Shown here: one piece after another, positions 54,578 to 64,000 of the stretch
How the letters are laid out: each line of letters begins with the position of its first letter
Numbering within the stretch: the stretch's first letter is position 1
Source of the DNA: Tetragenococcus solitarius NBRC 100494
GTDB lineage: Bacteria > Bacillota > Bacilli > Lactobacillales > Enterococcaceae
Assembly (NCBI RefSeq): GCF_001544195.1
Contig: NZ_BCPY01000007.1
Location: 1-64,000 of the forward strand
Reading direction: 5' to 3'
DNA length: 64,000 nucleotides
Position numbers and translations under genes: made by a program
Notes under the pieces: generated by a model
The model's database searches: none
What the model saw: only the letters and a program-made list of their open reading frames with translations
What the model was told of the DNA's origin: nothing

Positions 54578-55555
54578 GTGAAAGTATTAAAAGGTTATAA
54601 ATTTCGTATTTACCCAGATGAAAAACAAATACAATATTTTATACAGACTTTCGGCTGTGTACGTTTTACCTATAACCAGTTGTTACTTGCTCGGCAAAAA
54701 GCTTTGCAAGAAGGAGAGTATAAGACAGACGTATCTCCGGCTAAATTAAAACTGGACTATCCGTTTTTAAAAAAGACGGATAGTCTAGCTTTAGCGAACG
54801 CCCAACGTAATTTAGACCGTGCTTTTAAAAATTATTTTAGTAAAAGAGCAGGTTATCCTAAATTAAAAACAAAGAAAAACAGCTGGCAAACTTATACGAC
54901 AAATAACCAGAAACATACAATTTATTTTGTTGGTAATCAGCTAAAATTACCTAAATTAAAAACTTTGATTAACGTAAACCTGCATAGAGAGGTTTTAGGT
55001 GAAATTAAATCAGCGACGATTTCTGCTAAAGATAATCAACTATTTTTTGTTTCTATTCTCTGCTTAGAAGAAGTTACTCCTTTACCCAAAACTGGGAAAT
55101 CAATTGCTATTTCCTATTGTCCAAAGCATTTAGTTCAGATACCTGCAACTAATTATCTGCCTGCTTTTAGGCAGGAGAAGCTGCAATGGCAACTGGATAA
55201 AGCGATGAAACGCTTGAAAGTCCGAGCAAAAGCAGCGAAAAATCGTAAGGTTTTACTTGAAAAAGCAAAAAATTATCAAAAGCAAAAAGTGAAAGTACAA
55301 AAACTGTATATGGCAAAAAATGAACAAAAAAAGAATTACATGAACCAAGTATCTTATCGCTTAGTAAGAGACTACGATTATATTTATTTAGAAAAAACAC
55401 CAACTTTTATGGAGAACATGAATTTTTCAGAAACAGATTGGCATCATTTTTTGCGCAAACTTCAATATAAAGTACAGTGGTATGGTAAAAAAATTATCTT
55501 TGTTGATGCAGTAGAAAATGTGAGAACAAAAGAAAACTCGCCATTGAACGTTTGA
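54578..55555 (+). CDS. tldR: TnpB-like nuclease-dead repressor (TldR candidate)
   Basis: A TnpB-family protein of 325 residues. The N-terminal part is typical (KVLKGYKFRIYPDEKQI, then FTYNQLLLARQ and NAQRNLDRAFKNYF). The RuvC part is degraded: where TnpB has GIDLG with the first catalytic Asp, this protein reads GKSIAISYCPKH (Ser at about 179). A Glu is kept in YIYLEKTP (about 272). The chain ends soon after LQYKVQWYGKKIIFVDA, so the CxxC zinc finger and the last catalytic Asp are missing. No tnpA or transposon ends are near. GTG 54578 is seven bases after AAGGAGG. Its place next to oppF matches the enterococcal TldR group of RNA-guided repressors. Confidence 0.85.
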   Translation: MKVLKGYKFRIYPDEKQIQYFIQTFGCVRFTYNQLLLARQKALQEGEYKTDVSPAKLKLDYPFLKKTDSLALANAQRNLDRAFKNYFSKRAGYPKLKTKKNSWQTYTTNNQKHTIYFVGNQLKLPKLKTLINVNLHREVLGEIKSATISAKDNQLFFVSILCLEEVTPLPKTGKSIAISYCPKHLVQIPATNYLPAFRQEKLQWQLDKAMKRLKVRAKAAKNRKVLLEKAKNYQKQKVKVQKLYMAKNEQKKNYMNQVSYRLVRDYDYIYLEKTPTFMENMNFSETDWHHFLRKLQYKVQWYGKKIIFVDAVENVRTKENSPLNV

Positions 55556-55684
55556 ATAAAACAGTTATTAGTCATTATGAGTGTTAAGAACTGGACGGAA
55601 CGCCAGGGATCGCCTAGGGGATATAAAAAATCTTTTTCGATTTTTGTTTCTAGGAAATGCTGTTCACTAATTATAAAAAACCGT
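55556..55684 (+). ncRNA. Candidate tldR guide RNA (scaffold plus short guide)
   Basis: Right after the gene lies a TnpB-type scaffold: CTGG-ACGGAACG-CCAG (about 55591-55606) followed by GGATCGCCTAGG. A hairpin closed by CCTAG/CTAGG (about 55613-55655) contains AAAAATC/GATTTTT. The scaffold may end at TTCAC (55663-55667), reminiscent of an IS605 right end. The next 17 nt, TAATTATAAAAAACCGT (55668-55684), would be the guide, and a strong terminator starts directly afterwards. The scaffold may begin within the 3' part of the gene. The exact guide boundary is inferred. Confidence 0.6.
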
Positions 55685-55721
55685 AAAAAGACTACCTTTA
55701 TTAACAAAAGGTAGTCTTTTT
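55685..55721. terminator. Terminator ending the guide RNA; also serves the NUDIX gene
   Basis: AAAAAGACTACCTTT pairs with AAAGGTAGTCTTTTT (15 bp, loop of eight). It is symmetrical, so it acts on both strands. Confidence 0.9.
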
Positions 55722-55739
55722 AAACAGGACATAGAAAGC

Positions 55740-56561
55740 TTAGTTATCATAAAAGTTTTCTTTTAGTTGATAAAGTTTTGATGGCCGTCCTACTCCAGAA
55801 GGTCGTTCACCTACTTCATCTAAGAATTCGATCAAACTTTTCTTGAAATTCGAGTGATCGATAGAGTGGTAATCTACACCTAAAAATTTAGCAAAAACCT
55901 TGCGAGCTTCTGTGATCGTAAAAGTGTCTCCCAAGACTTGCAGTACTTGCGGTTCATGATCCATTTTATTTACAATACGGTTAAATGCTTTAACGATAAT
56001 TTGACTGTGATCAAAAGCCAGCGTGTCTTCACTTAAGGATTTTTGTGTTTTTAAGTCAAGAACAATTTTTACATCGCCATCTATCAGATAAAGGTGATCT
56101 TTTTTACGTTCCAAAGAAAACCAGCGTGCTTGATTTGCATCATCACCAGCTGATAGTATGGCTTCTCCGATAAAAGCTAGATAACTGACCGTGATGACCC
56201 AACCGCGCGGGTCGCGATCAGGGGTACTAAAAGTATGTAGTTGTTCAATATTTTTTGCTGATATTGCAACACCGGTTTCTTCCTTTGTTTCGCGGAGGAC
56301 GCTGTCTCCAGTCGACTCGTTCGGATTGACAAAACCTCCCGGTAAAGCCCATGAGTTACGATAAGGATGACTACGCCGTTGTATGAGAAGTACTTTAATT
56401 TGATCTGTATCTTTGTTATAGCATAGTAAGACCATATCAACCGTCACTGAAGGCTTTTGATAGGTGGGCCGTTCTTGTCTTTTATACCACTCTAAAAATT
56501 CTTGTTCACTTGCGATATGTTGATAATAATTTTTTTCTTCTTTTTTAGAAGAGAATTCCAT
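55740..56561 (-). CDS. NrtR-like NUDIX-domain transcriptional regulator
   Basis: A 273-residue protein with a NUDIX domain followed by a winged helix, the NrtR architecture for control of NAD metabolism. The NUDIX part has VTVDMVLLCYN, WALPGGFVNPNE, and the box end RETKEETGV complete. The C-terminal part (FNRIVNKMDHEPQVLQVLGD, then GVGRPSKLYQL) fits the wHTH domain. Because the catalytic box is complete it may also hydrolyse ADP-ribose. The target genes are not in this window. Start ATG 56561 has a weak AGGGAAAG RBS. Confidence 0.85.
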   Translation of the reverse strand: MEFSSKKEEKNYYQHIASEQEFLEWYKRQERPTYQKPSVTVDMVLLCYNKDTDQIKVLLIQRRSHPYRNSWALPGGFVNPNESTGDSVLRETKEETGVAISAKNIEQLHTFSTPDRDPRGWVITVSYLAFIGEAILSAGDDANQARWFSLERKKDHLYLIDGDVKIVLDLKTQKSLSEDTLAFDHSQIIVKAFNRIVNKMDHEPQVLQVLGDTFTITEARKVFAKFLGVDYHSIDHSNFKKSLIEFLDEVGERPSGVGRPSKLYQLKENFYDN

Positions 56562-56641
56562 AGCTTTCCCTCACTTTGAAAAACACTAGAGAAAGTGTTT
56601 TGCATCGGTTTTCTTAGCATTGTAGCATATTTGTGGTGAAA

Positions 56642-56914
56642 CTAGTAAAAAGCAAAAATCATGACTAAGTTAAAGAAAAATAATAGCAAATAAAAAAGTG
56701 CCAGCTTTCTATTTTTTTGTACTTGACGCAGGCCTGTCCAAAACAAAGCAAGCAAAAGTGCCAGCCGTAAAAGCAAAGTAGCAATTAAAAAAGGTGTAAG
56801 CCAGTCTTGTATGTTCATAAAGGCATAGATTTGCGTATAGAAATTACAAAATAAGGTATGCAAAATAGTAAGAATAAAAAAGATAGTAGCGGATTGTTTT
56901 TGTTTTTTTGTCAT
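56642..56914 (-). CDS. Small membrane protein, unknown
   Basis: A 90-residue protein with three transmembrane helices: residues about 8-27, 40-62 and 70-90. It has a basic N terminus (MTKKQKQS) and a basic loop (QVQKNRK). ATG 56914 is well placed after AAGGAGTCC. No family was recognised. It is divergent from metG. Confidence 0.7.
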   Translation of the reverse strand: MTKKQKQSATIFFILTILHTLFCNFYTQIYAFMNIQDWLTPFLIATLLLRLALLLALFWTGLRQVQKNRKLALFYLLLFFFNLVMIFAFY

Positions 56915-57030
56915 AAGGACTCCTTAAAAATTTGAGCTAAATCTATTATAGCAAAAGTTGTTTTTATCTCAAAAAATAATTTTGTTAATAAGAAAATAAC
57001 AAATTCAGACTAGAAAAATAGAACAGGTGA

Positions 57031-59103
<2,073 letters not shown>

Positions 59104-59110
59104 ATTTAAA

Positions 59111-59148
59111 AAATACCATCTTGCCAAATACAAGGTGGTATTTTTTAT
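59111..59148 (+). terminator. Intrinsic terminator after metG
   Basis: AAATACCATCTTG/CAAGGTGGTATTT followed by T residues. Confidence 0.92.
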
Positions 59149-59275
59149 TGAAATAATTATGTATAGCGTAATCTTTATAGGAAGAAAAAAATGATGTGCT
59201 TTTTTTTATTGAAAACATGGGTGCACATATGGAAAAACTTTCTGCAAGCTTTTTACGAATATTTGTTTTTTAAAA

Positions 59276-59304
59276 TTGTAATGCCGCACAACATCTTGTA
59301 TAAT
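59276..59304 (+). promoter_or_regulatory. Promoter of the Mn2+ riboswitch-ATPase unit
   Basis: TTGTAA (59276-59281), a 17-bp spacer, and TATAAT (59299-59304). Confidence 0.8.
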
Positions 59305-59323
59305 AATTTTATCAATAATTTTT

Positions 59324-59414
59324 CATAAGGGAGTAACTAGCAGCAAGCACGCTGTGGCAACATCACCAACCCTGGAAGAAATTTCTGGTGTTGCCTTAAT
59401 TAGTGAGACTTATG
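59324..59414 (+). promoter_or_regulatory. yybP-ykoY (Mn2+) riboswitch aptamer
   Basis: P1 is formed by CATAAG (59324-59329) and CTTATG (59409-59414). It is followed by GGGAGTAAC and closed by GTGAGA, which resemble the conserved GGGGAGTAG and CAAGACC joints of this class. The arms GGCAACATCACC and GGTGTTGCC form the distal stem. The position upstream of a P2-type ATPase is the same as in lactococcal yoaB. Mn2+ binding should stabilise P1. Confidence 0.85.
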
Positions 59415-59447
59415 TATGTTTTTTGGCATACACAAGTCTATTTTTTT
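59406..59447 (+). terminator. Riboswitch expression platform terminator
   Basis: GACTTATGTATG (59407-59418) pairs with CATACACAAGTC (59427-59438), followed by a T-run. Its left arm contains the right arm of the aptamer's P1, so the two structures exclude each other. Confidence 0.85.
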
Positions 59448-59485
59448 AAGATATTCTTGTGTGACAAATTTAGAGGAGGAGAACT

Positions 59486-62182
59486 ATGCCAGAAGAAAAG
59501 GAAAAAAAGGAACAGCTATCCCAAGCTTTTTATTCCCAAAATTCAGAAGAAGTGTTAAATGAGCTGGATACTTCTTCAGAAGGTCTTACTGATGAGCAAG
59601 CCGAGCAGCGTTTGTCTGAATATGGGCCCAATGAATTAGAAGAGGGAAAAACGACGACGACCTTGCAAAAATTTATTGCTCAATTTAAGGATTTAATGAT
59701 CATCGTCTTATTAGTCGCTGCGGCGATTTCAGCTATTGTTCCGAATGAAGAGGGAAATAGAGAATGGGTTGACGCGATTATCATTTTGGCGGTCGTTGTA
59801 ATTAATGCCGTTATGGGGGTTGTTCAAGAATCGAAAGCTGAGCAAGCGATTGAAGCTTTGCGTGAAATGTCAACGCCAGAAGCCAATATCTTACGTAATG
59901 GCCATAGAATCACAGTAAATAGTGAGCAGCTCGTACCTGGGGATATTGTTTTATTAGAAGCAGGCGATGTCGTTCCGGCAGATATGCGGCTGTTAGAGGC
60001 GAGTTCTTTAAAGATCGAGGAAGCCGCCTTGACCGGTGAATCAGTACCGGTTGAAAAGAAATTAGACGTCCTTGAAGGTGAGGATATCGGTATTGGCGAT
60101 CGGGTAAACATGGCTTATTCGAATAGTAATGTGACCTATGGGCGTGGGAAAGGTGTTGTAGTAAACACCGGCATGACGACAGAAGTGGGGAAAATTGCGG
60201 GAATGATTGCTTCTGCAGACGAAACGCAAACGCCGCTAAAACGCAATTTGAACCAGTTAGGGAAATTCTTGACTTATGCGATTATCGGTATAGCGATTGT
60301 GATGTTCTTTGTGGGAACAGGAATTAACGATCGTGGCTGGGTGGATATGTTGTTAACTTCCATCTCTCTTGCAGTAGCTGCCATTCCGGAAGGACTACCA
60401 GCGATTGTAACGATTATTTTAGCTTTAGGGACGCAAGTATTGTCCAAGCGGAATTCGATGATTCGAAAATTACCGGCGGTTGAAACCTTAGGAGCTACCG
60501 ATATTATTGCTTCCGATAAAACGGGGACTTTAACATTAAACCAAATGACTGTAGAAAAACTGTATGTTGATGATCATCAATATGCAGCTTCAGATGAAAT
60601 TTCACAAGATAATATGGCGCTTAAAATTATGAATTTTGCCAATGATACCCAGTTTGGTAAAGAAGGGCAATTATTAGGAGACCCAACAGAAACAGCGCTG
60701 GTGCAGTTTGGCTTAAATAAAGGATTTGATGTAAGAGAAGCGGTCAAAAAAGAACCCCGTGTGGCAGACCTTCCGTTTGATTCAGATCGAAAAATGATGA
60801 GTACGATCCATAAATTAGCAGAGGGAAATTACTTGGTGGCTGTTAAAGGGGCACCGGATGTTTTACTCGAACGAACCAATCAAGTGTTGCTTTCCGGCGA
60901 AGTGAAAACATTAGATGAAAAGCAAAAACAAACGATTTTGGACAATAACCAAAATATGGCACGGCAAGCCTTACGTGTCTTAGGAACGGCTTATAAATAT
61001 ATTGAAGAAGTGCCCGAAACTTTGGAGCCTCAATGGGTTGAAAATGACTTAATATTTGCGGGGCTTGTGGGGATGATCGATCCGGAACGTCCAGAAGCTG
61101 CGGAAGCAGTAAAAGAAGCTAAAGGCGCTGGCATCCGGCCAATTATGATTACAGGAGATCACCGAGACACAGCTGAAGCGATTGCTGCTCGTTTAGGCAT
61201 CATTAATAAAGGCGATGAGCATGCTGTATTGACAGGAGCTCAGCTTGATAAGATGTCAGATGAAGAATTTAAACAAAATGTTGAAAAATATTCGGTCTAT
61301 GCTCGGGTATCGCCAGAACATAAAGTGCGAATTGTCGGTGCTTGGCAAGAAGAAGGAAAAGTTGTAGGTATGACAGGCGATGGCGTCAATGATGCGCCGG
61401 CGCTAAAACAAGCCGATATCGGAATCGGTATGGGAATTACTGGAACGGAAGTTTCTAAAGGCGCTTCTGATATGGTATTAGCCGATGATAACTTTGCCAC
61501 TATTGTTGTAGCTGTAGAAGAAGGACGAAAAGTTTTCTCTAATATCCAAAAAGCTATTCAATATCTGATGGCAGCCAACCTAGGAGAAGTTTTAACGTTG
61601 TTCATCTCCACTTTGATGGGATGGGATACCTTGCTTCCGATTCATTTGTTGTGGATTAACCTTGTAACGGATACCTTCCCGGCAATCGCTCTGGGGATGG
61701 AACCGGCAGAAAGAAATCTGATGCAGCACAAACCACGGGGCAAGAAATCAAATTTCTTTTCTGGCGGTGTGATGAGCAGCATTGTTTATCAAGGGATTGT
61801 AGAAGCAGCTTCGGTATTATTTGTTTATTGGTCTGCCATCCAATGGCCGGTCCATGCGACGTATAATGCGATTCACGAAGATGCTTTGACGATGGCTTTT
61901 GCGACTTTGGGGTTGATGCAGTTATTCCATGCCTTTAATGTGAAATCCATCCATCAATCTTTATTTAAGGTAGGGCCTTTTAGAAATCGATCCTTTAATT
62001 GGGCGATTTTACTCTCCTTTGTCATGATGATGATCATTATTATTGTGCCGGGTCTAAACGATATCTTTAGAGTGGCCCATTTAGACATGTACCAATGGGG
62101 GATTGTGCTAGGAACATCCTTTGCGATTATCCCAATTGTAGAAATTGTGAAAGTTGTACAGCGCGCAATGGGCAAATCTTAA
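59486..62182 (+). CDS. P-type ATPase, probable Mn2+ (Ca2+) exporter
   Basis: An 898-residue P2-type ATPase. In order: the cation ATPase N domain, TGESVPVEKK (actuator), AIPEGLPAIVTIILALGTQ with the transmembrane cation site, the phosphorylation site ASDKTGTLTLNQM, KGAPDVLL, MITGDHRDTA, MTGDGVNDAPAL and six C-terminal helices with NLVTDTFPAIALGMEPAE. The sequence alone would suggest a Ca2+ pump, but the upstream Mn2+-sensing riboswitch argues for Mn2+ export. It is intact, unlike the paralogue at 18.4 kb. By eye the gene is somewhat richer in GC than its neighbours. Confidence 0.92.
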   Translation: MPEEKEKKEQLSQAFYSQNSEEVLNELDTSSEGLTDEQAEQRLSEYGPNELEEGKTTTTLQKFIAQFKDLMIIVLLVAAAISAIVPNEEGNREWVDAIIILAVVVINAVMGVVQESKAEQAIEALREMSTPEANILRNGHRITVNSEQLVPGDIVLLEAGDVVPADMRLLEASSLKIEEAALTGESVPVEKKLDVLEGEDIGIGDRVNMAYSNSNVTYGRGKGVVVNTGMTTEVGKIAGMIASADETQTPLKRNLNQLGKFLTYAIIGIAIVMFFVGTGINDRGWVDMLLTSISLAVAAIPEGLPAIVTIILALGTQVLSKRNSMIRKLPAVETLGATDIIASDKTGTLTLNQMTVEKLYVDDHQYAASDEISQDNMALKIMNFANDTQFGKEGQLLGDPTETALVQFGLNKGFDVREAVKKEPRVADLPFDSDRKMMSTIHKLAEGNYLVAVKGAPDVLLERTNQVLLSGEVKTLDEKQKQTILDNNQNMARQALRVLGTAYKYIEEVPETLEPQWVENDLIFAGLVGMIDPERPEAAEAVKEAKGAGIRPIMITGDHRDTAEAIAARLGIINKGDEHAVLTGAQLDKMSDEEFKQNVEKYSVYARVSPEHKVRIVGAWQEEGKVVGMTGDGVNDAPALKQADIGIGMGITGTEVSKGASDMVLADDNFATIVVAVEEGRKVFSNIQKAIQYLMAANLGEVLTLFISTLMGWDTLLPIHLLWINLVTDTFPAIALGMEPAERNLMQHKPRGKKSNFFSGGVMSSIVYQGIVEAASVLFVYWSAIQWPVHATYNAIHEDALTMAFATLGLMQLFHAFNVKSIHQSLFKVGPFRNRSFNWAILLSFVMMMIIIIVPGLNDIFRVAHLDMYQWGIVLGTSFAIIPIVEIVKVVQRAMGKS

Positions 62183-62189
62183 AAGAAGA

Positions 62190-62222
62190 CCTCGATACGT
62201 TATCGTATCGAGGCTTTTTTAA
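62190..62222 (+). terminator. Intrinsic terminator after the Mn2+ ATPase
   Basis: CCTCGATACG/CGTATCGAGG followed by CTTTTTT. Confidence 0.92.
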
Positions 62223-62316
62223 GCTCAAATCATTGTGTTTATTGTGAGATAAGGCTACTATGAAAGTGAAACGAAGATAGAAGTTTAAGTACATAACTCA
62301 AAGGGAGGGACTTTTG

Positions 62317-62970
62317 ATGAGAAAAGCGTTGTTTTATATCATGCCGTTTGTAGCAACATTGACATTAGCAGGATGTACGCAAAGTGAGGACGAACAATCA
62401 GAACAAAGTAGAAGTTCTCAAACCACTCAAAGTACTACAACTAGTCAAACTTTAGATAGCGGTTCTACTTCTTCGCAGTCAGCAAGCTCAAATTCAGAAG
62501 AAACAGCTTCCTATAAGCAAGACCAAATCAGCGTTTCAGTAGCAGATGCCATCCAAATTTATCAAGATGAATTGCCAGATACAGACATTACAGAAATCAA
62601 TTTAGAGCGTTCAAATGGAAAGTATTATTATGAAGTTGAAGGCTTAGATGATGATACAGAATATGAATTGCGAATTGATGCAAAAAACGAAAATACTGAA
62701 AAGCAAGAAACGGAAAAATTGGATACAAATGAACAAGATGGAAAAAAACGAGCACAGGATAAAGTTGATTTAACAAAGCTTTTAAGCATACAAGAAGCAG
62801 CGAAAATCGCTACCGATGAAGCAGGCGGAGGTGAAGCAGTCGATTGGAAACTAGATAAGGATTTAAAGATTACTTATTGGGAAGTTGAAGTAAAAAAAGG
62901 GCACAACGAAGTTGAAGTAAAAATAAATGCTCAAAGCGGTGAAGTGCTTGAAGTAAATGAAGAAGATTAA
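62317..62970 (+). CDS. PepSY-domain lipoprotein
   Basis: A 217-residue lipoprotein. The signal peptide ends in LAGC (Cys about 20); a Ser/Thr/Gln-rich linker follows (about residues 25-65), then two PepSY-like domains: ISVSVADAIQIYQDELPD with YYYEVEGLDDDTEYELRIDA, and LLSIQEAAKIATDEAGGGEA with TYWEVEVKKGHNEVEVKINA ending QSGEVLEV. PepSY modules inhibit proteases or bind peptides or metals outside the cell. ATG 62317 follows AGGGAGGG. Substrate or partner unknown. Confidence 0.87.
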   Translation: MRKALFYIMPFVATLTLAGCTQSEDEQSEQSRSSQTTQSTTTSQTLDSGSTSSQSASSNSEETASYKQDQISVSVADAIQIYQDELPDTDITEINLERSNGKYYYEVEGLDDDTEYELRIDAKNENTEKQETEKLDTNEQDGKKRAQDKVDLTKLLSIQEAAKIATDEAGGGEAVDWKLDKDLKITYWEVEVKKGHNEVEVKINAQSGEVLEVNEED

Positions 62971-63072
62971 GTATATTTTCTTCTTTTTTGAAGTAAGGAG
63001 TTTACTCTTTTCTAATGAAAAGAAACAAGGTAAAATAAGTTTATCGAATAAAAAAGAAAGAGGGATAAACTT

Positions 63073-63495
63073 TTGAAACCCAATCCTAATTTTTACATGC
63101 AAAAAATCAATCAGATTGTCAAAGAAACAGAAGAAGTTGGAGAAACAATGAATTCTCATTATGAAGAAATTCGTACACTGATCGATGAAGACAAAATAGA
63201 TGAATTAACAGAGGATAAGCAGTTAGAAACAGTTGAAGTCTTTAAAAAAGGCACAGCACAATATCGCCAGCTGCTTAAAACATTGTCTGGTTTGCGAGTC
63301 CCTGCTCGCGTAATGGGCGTTCATAAAAAAATGGAGCAAGCCTATCAAAGCTATGTGGATGGTTGCCAGGACATGATAGAAAGTATCACTAACGATGTTG
63401 ATGTCGCAGCTTTTGATGCTGCTGAACAAAAGCAAGACCAAGCAACAGATAGTATTGCTCTTGCTTTACAAAAAATCACGAATTCTTTGATATAA
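63073..63495 (+). CDS. Conserved-looking helical protein, unknown
   Basis: A 140-residue acidic protein predicted to be almost all alpha-helix, with no signal peptide or membrane segment. It shows NPNFYMQKINQIVKETEEVG, LKTLSGLRVPARVMGVHKKM and QKQDQATDSIALALQKI. The start is TTG 63073 after AAGAGGGAT; ATG 63097 is possible. I do not recognise a named family. It stands alone between the PepSY lipoprotein and the ABC-F gene. Confidence 0.7.
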   Translation: MKPNPNFYMQKINQIVKETEEVGETMNSHYEEIRTLIDEDKIDELTEDKQLETVEVFKKGTAQYRQLLKTLSGLRVPARVMGVHKKMEQAYQSYVDGCQDMIESITNDVDVAAFDAAEQKQDQATDSIALALQKITNSLI

Positions 63496-63641
63496 ATTTT
63501 AAAGCAATGTTTTAGTTTGCCAAGCTTAGCTGAATATGTTACTTTAAAATCAATAAATACAGAAACGAGGGATCTTCTATTGAAAAATTAAGTCGATTAG
63601 TTGAAGGCTGCAAAAAGACTGTAACTTTTATAAAGGGAGCA

Positions 63642-63763
63642 GTGTGCAGATTTTCAAGGTCGGCTATTTTTCTTTGAAGGTCTTTTTGTATACCTTTTTT
63701 GAAATGCCGTCCTTGAAAATAGGATTGGCATTTTTTCTTGCTTTAACAAGCAAGGCGAGGTGA
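63642..63763 (+). promoter_or_regulatory. Attenuator leader of the ABC-F gene
   Basis: AAAGGGAG is followed by two possible GTG starts. GTG 63642 encodes an 11-residue peptide (MCRFSRSAIFL, stop at 63675). GTG 63644 opens 39 codons ending at 63761, six bases before the ABC-F ATG 63769. TTTTCAAGGTCGGC (63651-63664) can pair with GCCGTCCTTGAAAA (63706-63719) in 13 of 14 positions. That second segment otherwise forms a terminator, AATGCC...GGCATT with T6 (63702-63737). The alternative folds and leader peptide fit drug-induced ribosome-mediated attenuation. Confidence 0.7.
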
Positions 63764-63768
63764 AGATG

Positions 63769-64000
63769 ATGAGTAAGATTGAGATGAAGAATTTAACGTT
63801 TGGTTTTGACACTATGGCAAGTTTGCTGTTTGATCAAGCAAATTTAGTTATTGATACTCAGTGGAAACTGGGGCTAATTGGTAGAAATGGTCGCGGCAAA
63901 ACGACTTTACTACAGTTAATGTTAGGAAAATATTCTTATAGCGGGACAATTAGTCATCAGTTGAAGTTTACCTATTTTCCACAAGAAATATCCGATAAAA
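63769..64000 (+). CDS. Lsa-type ABC-F ribosomal protection protein, truncated by window end
   Basis: The first 77 residues are visible. They start MSKIEMKNLTFGF and run through LLFDQANLVID, WKLGLIGRNGRGKTTLLQLM (Walker A) and a YFPQE segment. They closely resemble the N terminus of Lsa(A) of Enterococcus faecalis, including GLIGRNGRGKTTLL. ABC-F proteins of this group displace lincosamides, pleuromutilins and streptogramin A from the ribosome. No membrane domain is expected. ATG 63769 is five bases after AGGTGA; ATG 63766 is closer. Whether it confers resistance depends on the interdomain linker, which lies outside the window. Confidence 0.85.
   Translation, partial: MSKIEMKNLTFGFDTMASLLFDQANLVIDTQWKLGLIGRNGRGKTTLLQLMLGKYSYSGTISHQLKFTYFPQEISDK

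Noticed and set aside
54560-55721. Complete IS200/IS605 element
   Set aside because: No tnpA, no recognisable left end, and the TnpB-like protein has a degraded active site; it behaves like a domesticated gene.
59486-62182. Horizontal transfer of the Mn2+ ATPase based on higher GC
   Set aside because: The difference is only an impression by eye, and the riboswitch, promoter and terminator fit the host; not strong enough to claim.

Overview
The window is chromosomal DNA of a low-GC Gram-positive lactic acid bacterium, most likely an Enterococcaceae member (Enterococcus or Tetragenococcus type). This rests on AT-rich codon use, strong AAGGAGG ribosome binding sites, T-box and yybP-ykoY leaders, a CcpA cre and a CodY-like box, and LAB-specific families (DUF3013, DUF1831, DUF1033, XpaC/TelA, PepO, an Lsa-type ABC-F). 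No tRNA, rRNA, CRISPR array, prophage or complete insertion sequence was seen. Species assignment is inference.

Layout. 0-8 kb: a truncated unknown gene, a broken LOG-family gene, a MazG-like pyrophosphohydrolase, an aldo/keto reductase, a HAD phosphatase, an ABC-2 exporter flanked by two related palindromic repeats, UspA and PsiE. 8.2-16 kb: a candidate structured RNA next to rarA, then mpg-DUF3013-prmA-rsmE, and rel-dtd. 16-28 kb: pckA under a cre site, an XRE regulator with a P-type ATPase cut by an in-frame stop, a phosphohexomutase, an APC permease, telA-xpaC, and nudF-small membrane protein-mtnN. 28-38 kb: pepO, a C39-like protease, a second PRPP synthetase, cysteine desulfurase-DUF1831-mnmA (tRNA thiolation) interrupted by a 166-bp tandem repeat, DUF1033-topB. 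38-46 kb: a multi-sugar ABC ATPase and PucR-like regulator, an amino-acid ABC transporter behind a T-box whose antiterminator/terminator module is duplicated, and ftsK. 46-56 kb: a complete oligopeptide import locus (peptidase C26, two OppA, OppBCDF) followed by a nuclease-dead TnpB homologue. 56-64 kb: an NrtR-like regulator, metG, a Mn2+-riboswitch-controlled P-type ATPase, a PepSY lipoprotein, and the start of an Lsa-type ABC-F gene behind an attenuator.

The standout is the gene just after oppF (54578-55555). It is a TnpB relative without a transposase. The first RuvC aspartate is replaced by serine and the zinc finger and third RuvC acidic residue are missing, while a TnpB-type guide-RNA scaffold follows the gene and ends in an intrinsic terminator. 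This matches the TnpB-derived nuclease-dead repressors (TldR) reported beside oppF in enterococci, so the opp locus probably carries its own RNA-guided repressor. The short guide partly matches the oppA promoter, which also has a CodY-like box. Several intergenic repeat families (paired 27-nt hairpins, the 166-bp tandem array, the CCGAACTATA palindromes) have no function that I can name.
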